This document shows positions 8,872-16,559 of a DNA stretch of 43,923 nucleotides, in pieces (the first letter of the stretch is position 1; every line of letters starts with the position of its first letter). Source of the stretch: Beijerinckiaceae bacterium (GTDB taxonomy: Bacteria > Pseudomonadota > Alphaproteobacteria > Rhizobiales > Beijerinckiaceae); the NCBI GenBank assembly GCA_018882635.1, contig VERN01000003.1, positions 1 through 43,923 on the forward strand, written 5' to 3'. Position numbers and translations under genes: made by a program. The notes beneath the pieces were generated by a model. The model saw nothing but the letters and a program-made list of their open reading frames with translations. It was not told the DNA's origin and did no database searches.

Positions 8872-9201
8872 TCACAAGCCTGCTGCGCGCGCGAGCGTGA
8901 CGGCAAGAAGGCCAGCAATCAGCGCAATGAGTTCATTGCGTAAGCGCGCCATCACGATAAAGGCACATCCAATTCCAATGATCGCCGGAAGGCCGCCGCG
9001 CAAGGCGAGCGGCACCACGGTTGCGACCACGATGGACCCCGGAAGCGCATTAAGCCCGCGCCTGACGCGGGCTGTTAACGGAACATGCTGCATCAACCAA
9101 AAGCCGCCGGCGCGGCACGCATAAGTGGCCAGCATCATGCCGGTGATCGCAGCAAGCGCGCCCCATGACAGGCCGAACCATTGCTCGGACCATTCAGGCA
9201 T
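8872..9201 (-). CDS. azlD: AzlD family branched-chain amino acid transport protein
   Basis: 109 aa membrane protein, 8-bp overlap with azlC. Confidence 0.8.
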   Translation of the reverse strand: MPEWSEQWFGLSWGALAAITGMMLATYACRAGGFWLMQHVPLTARVRRGLNALPGSIVVATVVPLALRGGLPAIIGIGCAFIVMARLRNELIALIAGLLAVTLARAAGL

Positions 9202-9916
9202 CCGCGCGCTCCGGTAAAAAAGCGGCTGTGAGCGCGCCAGCTAACGCGCCCGTTACGATGAAGGCGTAGCCTGGAACAAGCCACCACACCGCAACGGCAA
9301 CAAGAGCAGCAATACCCCAAGGCGCAAGATCATGCCGTCCCTTCCACACAGGCACGATCATGAGCACGAAAAAAATCGGCATCACGAGATCAAGGCCAAA
9401 TTTTTTCGGATCAGGGACAAGGCTAGAAATCAAATAGCCCGGGATCGTAACGAGCCACCATAAGGCCCATAAAAGAATGCCAGATCCGAAGACAACGCCA
9501 GCATCGCGCCCACCTTCGGCACGATAGCGTTCACCGATAATCCATGTCGCATCGGTGAAGAAAAAAGCCATCGGCCAAAGCTGGCCCGGAGGTAATCCGC
9601 CGACCCAGCGATGCAGCGATGCACCCATCAAGATCATGCGTGAATTCACTGTTCCGACAATCAGAGCGATGCCGAAAAGACTCGTGAGCGTCCAATGCTC
9701 GCGCCACAATTCCAAAGCGACAAGTTGCGCGGCACCGGCAAACACCATGAACGAGGTGAGCGTCGCCTCAAGCAAACTCATACTGGTCTGTGCAGCCGCC
9801 GCGCCAAAGGCGAGACTATAGAATGTTATGGAGGGCAAGATCGGCAAGGTTCGGCGCATGCCTTCGACAAAGCCGGCCTGTGTCATTGTGACGGCGGGCG
9901 TATCAGTCGAATTCAT
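9194..9916 (-). CDS. azlC: AzlC family branched-chain amino acid permease
   Basis: 240 aa, FVEGMRRTLPILPSITFYSLAFGAAAAQTSMSLLEATLTSFMVFAGAAQLVALELW typical of AzlC. Confidence 0.88.
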   Translation of the reverse strand: MNSTDTPAVTMTQAGFVEGMRRTLPILPSITFYSLAFGAAAAQTSMSLLEATLTSFMVFAGAAQLVALELWREHWTLTSLFGIALIVGTVNSRMILMGASLHRWVGGLPPGQLWPMAFFFTDATWIIGERYRAEGGRDAGVVFGSGILLWALWWLVTIPGYLISSLVPDPKKFGLDLVMPIFFVLMIVPVWKGRHDLAPWGIAALVAVAVWWLVPGYAFIVTGALAGALTAAFLPERADA

Positions 9917-9919
9917 GGC

Positions 9920-10618
9920 TTAGGAGGCGTCCGTCTTTTGCTTCCGTCGCAGCAGATAGCCCGTGCCCAGAACGATGAGCGCGCCGAGTGCGGCCACACC
10001 ATATTCAGCGTGATGAATAAAATCTTCACCGAGCCGATTGGTGAGCCAAGGATCGGTGATAAACATTTCACCAGCCACCCAGCCCAGAAGGCCGGCGCCT
10101 GCCCAGATGAGGATCGGGAAACGGCTCAGCAACGCCATCACAAGCGTGGCACCAGCGACGATCAGCGGGATTGAAACAGCAAGCCCAAACACCAGCATGG
10201 GCAGATTGCCCTTCGCGACCGCCGCGATGGCAAGCACATTGTCGAGGCTCATCACCATGTCGGCGATGGCGACGGTCCGCACCGCATGCCACAGCCGATC
10301 ACTTGCGGCGATCTTATCGTCGTCACCTTCGCCGTCTTCCGTGAGAAGCTTGACCGCAATCCATACCAGCAGCAGCGCCCCGCCGATCTTCAAGAACGGC
10401 ATGGCAAGCAGCTGCACCACGAGCAGGGTGAAGATGAGGCGCAGGACAATCGCGACACCCGCCCCCAGCGCCATGCCCACACGGCGCTGATGTGCCGGCA
10501 GACCGCGACAGGCCAGTGCGATCACAACGGCATTATCGCCGGACAGCACGATATTGACCCAGATGACTTCGAGAACCGCGAGCGTGTTCTGCCAGGTAAG
10601 GAGTGCAGCTATATCCAT
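9920..10618 (-). CDS. TerC/YjbE family integral membrane protein
   Basis: MDIAALLTWQNTLAVLEVIWVNIVLSGDNAVVIALACRGLP... and MVMSLDNVLAIAAVAKGN (paired SGDN/SLDN motifs). ORF track starts at 10681; ATG at 10618 preferred. Confidence 0.88.
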   Translation of the reverse strand: MDIAALLTWQNTLAVLEVIWVNIVLSGDNAVVIALACRGLPAHQRRVGMALGAGVAIVLRLIFTLLVVQLLAMPFLKIGGALLLVWIAVKLLTEDGEGDDDKIAASDRLWHAVRTVAIADMVMSLDNVLAIAAVAKGNLPMLVFGLAVSIPLIVAGATLVMALLSRFPILIWAGAGLLGWVAGEMFITDPWLTNRLGEDFIHHAEYGVAALGALIVLGTGYLLRRKQKTDAS

Positions 10619-10764
10619 GTTTTCGGCGGTACCCTGTTTTCCGGAGGGAGGCAAGGCCGCCCAGTTCAGGGCTCGTGACACAACCCGCGCAGCAATGATA
10701 AGTTCCCTCTAAAGTCTATAACGGACGGTTAGATTAAGAAGCCGTTCTTGGAGGGGGCACTTGG

Positions 10765-11244
10765 ATGAGCCAGTCATCGCAACCCGGTGAAGAGTCCGCG
10801 TCAAAGCGTGGAACACAAGATATTGCCGCCGGCCTATTTCTGCTGGCCGTTGCTGCGAGTGCGGTGTTTCATGCGCTTGAGCTTCCGTTAGGAAGCTTGC
10901 GCGCCATGGGTCCTGGCATGTTGCCAATGTCTCTGGCCGTGTTGCTTGGCGCCCTCGGCATCGGCGTTCTTGTCATAGGCCTTTTGCAGCCGGGCGATCC
11001 ATTCGAAAAATGGAGCTTTCGCGGCCTCGCCTTTGTTCTCGGATCGATCATCGTTTTCGCGCTAACAGTGCGTCTGTTTGGTCTCATCGTTGCGGGGCCG
11101 CTCTCGATGATCATTGCCGGCATGGCAGATCCGCAAACCAATTGGAAACACACCTTGATTTTTGCCGTGATCCTGACCGCCTTCAGCATTCTGCTGTTTA
11201 AGGTCGCGTTGCGCCTGCCCATCCCGATCATCAATTTTATGTGA
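10765..11244 (+). CDS. tctB: Tripartite tricarboxylate transporter small membrane subunit, TctB family
   Basis: 159 aa, four hydrophobic segments, immediately upstream of tctA. Confidence 0.82.
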   Translation: MSQSSQPGEESASKRGTQDIAAGLFLLAVAASAVFHALELPLGSLRAMGPGMLPMSLAVLLGALGIGVLVIGLLQPGDPFEKWSFRGLAFVLGSIIVFALTVRLFGLIVAGPLSMIIAGMADPQTNWKHTLIFAVILTAFSILLFKVALRLPIPIINFM

Positions 11245-11254
11245 GCGCGTTCTG

Positions 11255-12757
11255 ATGGAACAATTAATCGACAATCTTGCGCTCGGCTTTGGCACGGCTC
11301 TCAGTCTCAAAAATCTCGCTTTGTGTTTTCTGGGCTGTATGGTTGGAACACTGATTGGCGTTTTGCCCGGTGTCGGCCCTATTGCAACAATTGCGATGCT
11401 GCTGCCGATCACCTTCGGGATTGATCCGACCGGCGCGCTGATCATGCTCGCTGGCATTTATTACGGCGCGCAATATGGCGGCTCAACGACCGCCATTCTT
11501 GTCAACATACCCGGCGAGGCGACAAGCGTCGTCACCGTGCTCGATGGCCATCAAATGGCGCGTCAGGGTCGCGCTGGTGTTGCGTTGGGCATCGCGGCGA
11601 TCGGGTCGTTCATTGCGGGCTGCGTCGCGACTGTCGTGATCGCAGCATTGGGCGAACCGCTGACAAAACTTGCTATGCTGTTTGGACCCGCCGAATATTT
11701 TTCCTTGATGGTCATGGGTCTTGTGTTTGCGGTCGTTCTCGCGCGCGGTTCGCTTCCCAAGGCGATTGCGATGATCGTGTTGGGCCTGTTGCTCTCGACC
11801 GTCGGAACCGATCTCGAAACGGGTCAAGAGCGCCTGACCTTTGGCGTTGCCGAATTGTCAGATGGTGTCGATTTCGCCGTCTTGGCCATGGGCATTTTTG
11901 GCTTTGCTGAGATCATTCGCAATCTTGAAAATCCAGAAGCACGCGATGTCGTGCGCGGTAAGATCGGTCCGCTGCTTCCAAGCTGGGCCGATTTCAAACA
12001 ATCGATCGCACCCATCGCGCGCGGCACCGGGCTCGGTGCCATCCTTGGCATTTTGCCGGGAAATGGCGCTGTTCTTGGTCCTTTCGCGTCCTATACGCTT
12101 GAGAAGAAGATTGCTAAGGACCCGTCGCGCTTCGGGCGGGGTGCGATTGAAGGCGTCGCAGGTCCTGAAGCTGCCAACAATGCTGGCGCACAAACGGCTT
12201 TCATTCCGCTGCTGACCTTGGGCATTCCGCCGAATGCGGTGATGGCGCTGATGGTTGGTGCGATGACCATTCACGGCATTATTCCGGGTCCGCAGGTGGT
12301 CACGAAAAACCCCCAGCTCTTCTGGGGCATGATCGCATCCATGTGGATCGGCAATTTGATGCTGCTGATTATCAATTTGCCGTTAGTGGGCCTTTGGGTC
12401 CGGCTCCTGAAAGTGCCCTATAGCCTTTTATACCCAGCCATTCTGTTGTTTTGCTGCATCGGGATCTATTCGATCAACAATTCAACGTCGGATGTCTTGT
12501 TTACCGCCTTTTTCGGGCTGGTCGGCTATGCATTGATCAAATTCGGCTATGAGCCTGCCCCTCTTCTCCTCGGTTTCGTGTTGGGCAAGCTCATGGAAGA
12601 AAAGCTGCGACAAGCGCTCATCTTGTCACGCGGCAGTTTTATGACTTTTGTGGAGCGTCCCGTTTCGGCGGGGCTGTTGTTGGTTGCTGCTGTCATGCTC
12701 GCCATTGCGCTGCTGCCGTCGATCCGCAAGAGCCGTGACGAGGTGTTCACTGAATAA
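11255..12757 (+). CDS. tctA: Tripartite tricarboxylate transporter large permease, TctA family
   Basis: 500 aa; CMVGTLIGVLPGVGPIATIAMLLPITFGIDPTGALIMLAGIYYGAQYGGSTTAILVNIPGE, a TctA hallmark. Confidence 0.95.
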   Translation: MEQLIDNLALGFGTALSLKNLALCFLGCMVGTLIGVLPGVGPIATIAMLLPITFGIDPTGALIMLAGIYYGAQYGGSTTAILVNIPGEATSVVTVLDGHQMARQGRAGVALGIAAIGSFIAGCVATVVIAALGEPLTKLAMLFGPAEYFSLMVMGLVFAVVLARGSLPKAIAMIVLGLLLSTVGTDLETGQERLTFGVAELSDGVDFAVLAMGIFGFAEIIRNLENPEARDVVRGKIGPLLPSWADFKQSIAPIARGTGLGAILGILPGNGAVLGPFASYTLEKKIAKDPSRFGRGAIEGVAGPEAANNAGAQTAFIPLLTLGIPPNAVMALMVGAMTIHGIIPGPQVVTKNPQLFWGMIASMWIGNLMLLIINLPLVGLWVRLLKVPYSLLYPAILLFCCIGIYSINNSTSDVLFTAFFGLVGYALIKFGYEPAPLLLGFVLGKLMEEKLRQALILSRGSFMTFVERPVSAGLLLVAAVMLAIALLPSIRKSRDEVFTE

Positions 12758-12803
12758 CAAACGAAAAGCGAACCATCATAAGAACGAATCAAGGGGTAAA
12801 CGC

Positions 12804-13778
12804 ATGAGAACAATTCTGACAGCGCTGAGCGTTGCTGCGGCGTTCGCCGCAGGCCCGGCGATGGCGCAAGCCTATCCAAATAAGCCGATCACGATGATCG
12901 TGCCCTTTGCCGCCGGCGGTCCAACCGACGTCATCGCGCGCATTGCCGCTGACAATATGTCCAAGACATTGGGTCAGCAGATTGTGATTGAAAACGTCGC
13001 GGGCGCTGGTGGAACCACGGGTTCAACACGCACGGCGCAATCAGTCCCCGATGGCTACACGATCATGATGGGCCATATGGGCACGCATGGTGCCGCCCCG
13101 GCGCTCTATCCCAATCTGAAATATGATCCGACGAAGGATTTCGAGCCGATCGGTATGGTCGCAGGCACGCCAATCCTGATCGTCGCGAAGAAGACATTCC
13201 CAGCGAAAGATCTGAAGGAATTTCTCGCTAAGGCGAAGGCCGATGGCGACAAGATCAACGAGGCGCATGCGGGCATTGGTTCGGTCTCGCACACGACCTG
13301 CCTGCTCTTGAACGCGCAGGCGGGACTGAAGCCGACCCAAGTTCCCTATAAGGGCACTGGCCCGGCGCTGAACGATCTTGTCTCCGGTCAGGTCGACTTT
13401 ATGTGCGACCAGATCGTCAACCTGGTCGAGCAGATCAAGGGCGGCAACATCAAGGCCTATGCGATTGCGACCCCAGAGCGTTCACCCGCTTTGCCTGACG
13501 TTCCTACAACGAAGGAAGCTGGCCTTCCTGAGTATCAAGTCAGCGCATGGAACGCGATGTTCGCGCCGAAAGGCACGCCGAAGGATATTACGGCCAAATT
13601 GAACGATGCCTTGCAGAAGGCCCTTGCTGACGAGAACACCCGCAAGCGGCTGCTCGAGCTCGGCGCGGTCCTGCCGGATAAGGCAGGTCAGACACAGGAT
13701 GCACTTGGCACCTTCGTCGGGCAGGAAGTCGCCCGCTGGACCCCGGTGATCAAAGCGTCAGGCGCGGTCGGTCAGTAA
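12804..13778 (+). CDS. tctC: Tripartite tricarboxylate transporter substrate-binding protein, TctC/Bug family
   Basis: Signal peptide MRTILTALSVAAAFAAGPAMAQ, then YPNKPITMIVPFAAGGPTDVIARI, the Bug signature. ATG at 12804 preferred over ORF start 12648. Confidence 0.94.
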   Translation: MRTILTALSVAAAFAAGPAMAQAYPNKPITMIVPFAAGGPTDVIARIAADNMSKTLGQQIVIENVAGAGGTTGSTRTAQSVPDGYTIMMGHMGTHGAAPALYPNLKYDPTKDFEPIGMVAGTPILIVAKKTFPAKDLKEFLAKAKADGDKINEAHAGIGSVSHTTCLLLNAQAGLKPTQVPYKGTGPALNDLVSGQVDFMCDQIVNLVEQIKGGNIKAYAIATPERSPALPDVPTTKEAGLPEYQVSAWNAMFAPKGTPKDITAKLNDALQKALADENTRKRLLELGAVLPDKAGQTQDALGTFVGQEVARWTPVIKASGAVGQ

Positions 13779-13802
13779 AACGCGACCAATACAATCACAG
13801 AG

Positions 13803-13827
13803 CGGCCGGGTTCGTCCCGGCCGTTTT
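13803..13827 (+). terminator. Rho-independent terminator after tctC
   Basis: cggccggg-ttcgt-cccggccg followed by tttt. Confidence 0.85.
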
Positions 13828-13831
13828 CATG

Positions 13832-14173
13832 TCAGACTGAACGCACGCGGTTCGCAAGATCGACCCAGCGCGCAAGGTCGTCGATAAAGAAGCCTGCAGC
13901 CGAGCGGCGGACCAGCTTTTGGTCCTCAAGTTGAATGAGTTTCCGCCGCACCGTCTCTCGTGGCAATTCGATCGCCTGGCACAATGTCGCGATATTGACC
14001 GGTTGAACGGTCACCACCGAATCCTGCGATCCTTCGAGATTCATCGCTCCAAGTGCCAAATAGATGAGCACCTGCTCCACATCGAGCCCCGTCGAGGCCC
14101 GGAACCGGAAGACACCAGCCAAAGCGCGTTTAGACACGCTGGCCAAAGCGAGAATTTCAGCAGGATGACTCAT
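13832..14173 (-). CDS. Small winged-HTH (Crp-like DNA-binding domain) transcriptional regulator
   Basis: 113 aa with CQAIELPRETVRRKLIQLEDQKLVRR, a Crp/MarR-type recognition helix and wing; no effector domain apparent. Confidence 0.7.
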   Translation of the reverse strand: MSHPAEILALASVSKRALAGVFRFRASTGLDVEQVLIYLALGAMNLEGSQDSVVTVQPVNIATLCQAIELPRETVRRKLIQLEDQKLVRRSAAGFFIDDLARWVDLANRVRSV

Positions 14174-14372
14174 TGCACCGCAGGGGGGAACTGAATAGCC
14201 CCAGTCTTATGGCAAGGTCCGGCCGGTGCCCATGCTTTGTGATGCCAAAACGGAACAATCATCGCGCGCAGGATTGGAGGCTTTGTTCCCTTTTGGAGGG
14301 AACTATGATTGGATCCTGACCGGGCATCACGAGCGGCCGGACCCAATATTCATCCCCTCCGCGAAAGTGCCT

Positions 14373-14398
14373 ATAGGCCCATGTCGATTTGGGCCTAT
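14373..14398. repeat. Perfect 9-bp inverted repeat (8-nt spacer) in promoter region of wHTH gene
   Basis: ATAGGCCCA-tgtcgatt-TGGGCCTAT. Confidence 0.8.
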
Positions 14399-14435
14399 CC
14401 GCCTAATTCCGTTTGTTTCTATCGTGACGAAAACC

Positions 14436-14774
14436 ATGGTCTCTCCCCAAACGATGCCGGCGATGGGGTTTTCTGCCGAAACCGCCATTACCGTTTTTGA
14501 GAGCTTTGACAGGTTCCAGCGTTCCTATCGGATCGACATTGCGTCTTGGTTCCTGCTCACAAGTGTTTATTTCAGCAATATCCGCGACTCTAATCGCAGC
14601 ATCATCGCGCTTACGCCCGTCAGCGCTATTGAGCTGGCCCGGATGACCGGCCTCTCGCGCGAGACGGTACGCCGAAAACTGCAAGTGCTTTCACACAAAG
14701 GTCTTGTTCGCAAAATCAACCGGGCTTGGGTTGTAACCGATCAATGCGTCAATGGCGTAAGGGCATCGGCTTAA
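14436..14774 (+). CDS. Winged-HTH transcriptional regulator, paralogous to 13832..14173
   Basis: MVSPQTMPAMGFSAETAITVFESF...ARMTGLSRETVRRKLQVLSHKGLVRKI. ORF track starts at 14226; length matching with the paralog and a dyad at 14373 favour a start near 14436. Confidence 0.65.
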   Translation: MVSPQTMPAMGFSAETAITVFESFDRFQRSYRIDIASWFLLTSVYFSNIRDSNRSIIALTPVSAIELARMTGLSRETVRRKLQVLSHKGLVRKINRAWVVTDQCVNGVRASA

Positions 14775-14783
14775 AGCGGTCGC

Positions 14784-15557
14784 TTAATCGTTGCGCGCCG
14801 ACCATGGCAGAACGATTCGCGTGCCATCATGGTCAACACTAACTACGTCGACCGCAAACACAGCCCGTAACAGATCGGGCGTCAGCACTCTGTCAGGTTT
14901 ACCTTGCGCAATGATGCCGCCATCTTTCATCAGCACAATGCGGTTTGCAAAACGCGCTGCCAGCGTCAGATCGTGCAAGACGGCAATCACAAGATGACCC
15001 TCTTGCGCCGCACGGTGGAGGCTTCCCATCACCGTCAATTGATGATGGGGATCAAGAGCAGACACGGGCTCATCGGCGAGAAGAACGGGCGCTTCGACTG
15101 CAAGGGCGCGTGCCGCAAAAGCACGCGCGCGCTCACCACCCGATAAAGTCGTGATATCACGATCCGCGAGAGATTGTAGATCGCAGGCGTGAAGCGCGCG
15201 ATCAATCGCATCGCGATCCTGTGCGGTCAGACTATCAAGCGTTGCGCCATGCGGAATGCGGCCAAGCGCAACAATCCCGCGCACAGGCAATGGCCAAACT
15301 GCATCCCCATCTTGTGAGAGCCATGCGATGGTGCGGGCGCGCTGGCGTGCCGGAATCTGCGATAAGGGGACCCCGTCCCATGTCACCGGGGCTTGCGGAA
15401 AAAAACCAGCAAGCGCGCGCAGCAAAGTCGATTTGCCCGCACCATTGGGTCCCAGCACACAAACAAGTTCACCCGCGCCAGCCTTGAAATCGAGTGAGCG
15501 TAGGACAGCGCGTTGGCCGAGCGAAATCGTCAGCGCATGCGCGGCAAGATGTGTCAT
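14784..15557 (-). CDS. btuD: ABC transporter ATP-binding protein, FecE/HmuV/BtuD class (B12 uptake by context)
   Basis: Walker A GPNGAGKST, signature LSGGERARAFAARALA; 4-bp overlap with permease; downstream of riboswitch-controlled btuB. Confidence 0.8.
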   Translation of the reverse strand: MTHLAAHALTISLGQRAVLRSLDFKAGAGELVCVLGPNGAGKSTLLRALAGFFPQAPVTWDGVPLSQIPARQRARTIAWLSQDGDAVWPLPVRGIVALGRIPHGATLDSLTAQDRDAIDRALHACDLQSLADRDITTLSGGERARAFAARALAVEAPVLLADEPVSALDPHHQLTVMGSLHRAAQEGHLVIAVLHDLTLAARFANRIVLMKDGGIIAQGKPDRVLTPDLLRAVFAVDVVSVDHDGTRIVLPWSARND

Positions 15558-16558
15558 GCCGCCTCCGCCGCCACAGCCCCGCGCCGCCGTGCGATCATCG
15601 CAAGAAAGAACGGAACGCCCATCAAAGCGGTCAAGGCACCCACTTTTAATTCAGTGGGTGCAGGCACAAGGCGCGCGACCATATCGGCGCCGAGTGTAAG
15701 CGCCGCACCTGTGAGCGCCGCAGGCCACAAGACGGATTTAGGATCACCTTTGACCCGATCTCGCACCAAATGCGGTGCAACAAGTCCGACAAATCCGATG
15801 GCACCTGAGACAGAGACAGCACCACCAATCGCGCAGGCAACACCAAGCACAATCAGAATGCGTTCTCGCTGTAAGGATAGGCCAAGGCTTTGGGCCGTTT
15901 CCTCGCCCAAAGTCAGCGCTCGCAATGTCTCGCCCGAACGCAGCAAAAGATAAGAGCCGATCAGCATGAAAGGCGCAGCCATCGCCACATGGCGCAAGGA
16001 GCGATCTTCAAATGAACCTAAAAGCCAAAACACGATCTCTGTGACGGCGAACGGATTAGCCGACAGATTAATCACAATCGATGTGAGCGCGGCCGCAAGA
16101 CTGGCAATGGCAAGCCCGGCAAGAATGAAGGTCGTCACACCGGCCACGCGCCCAGCCACGGCAAGAACAAGAAAAACTGAGAGAAGCGCTCCTCCCATGG
16201 CTGCAAAAGGCAGCGCAAAAGAAAGAGCCTCAACGAGCCCGGTATAAAGCACAAGCACCGCGCCCAGTGCAGCAGCTTGTGGCGCGCCGAACAGGGCTGG
16301 ATCAGCCAGCGGATTTCGCAAAAGACCTTGCAATGTTGCGCCAGAAAGACCGAGCACAAATCCGACTGAAAGGGCCAGCACCGTCCGCGGCAGACGGATG
16401 TCGATCAAGATAAGCTGCGCAACACGATCTTGTCCGGTGAGCCCATGCCAGAATTGGCTCGGTGAAAGAGACACCGAACCAATCCCAAGCGACAAAAGAC
16501 TCATAATTGTGAGAAGAGCAAAAAGCGCCGGCACCAATTTGTCGGCACGCTTCATCAC
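15554..16558 (-). CDS. btuC: FecCD/BtuC family ABC transporter permease
   Basis: 334 aa; RLPRTVLALSVGFVLGLSGATLQGLLRNPLADPALFG typical of FecCD/BtuC. Confidence 0.85.
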   Translation of the reverse strand: MMKRADKLVPALFALLTIMSLLSLGIGSVSLSPSQFWHGLTGQDRVAQLILIDIRLPRTVLALSVGFVLGLSGATLQGLLRNPLADPALFGAPQAAALGAVLVLYTGLVEALSFALPFAAMGGALLSVFLVLAVAGRVAGVTTFILAGLAIASLAAALTSIVINLSANPFAVTEIVFWLLGSFEDRSLRHVAMAAPFMLIGSYLLLRSGETLRALTLGEETAQSLGLSLQRERILIVLGVACAIGGAVSVSGAIGFVGLVAPHLVRDRVKGDPKSVLWPAALTGAALTLGADMVARLVPAPTELKVGALTALMGVPFFLAMIARRRGAVAAEAA

Positions 16559-16559
16559 C

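Noticed and set aside
10619-10764. yybP-ykoY manganese riboswitch upstream of the TerC/YjbE gene
   Set aside because: A possible closing stem and CCTTGCC are present, but the conserved 5' GGGGAGUAG-type element is not; kept only as a low-interest leader finding.
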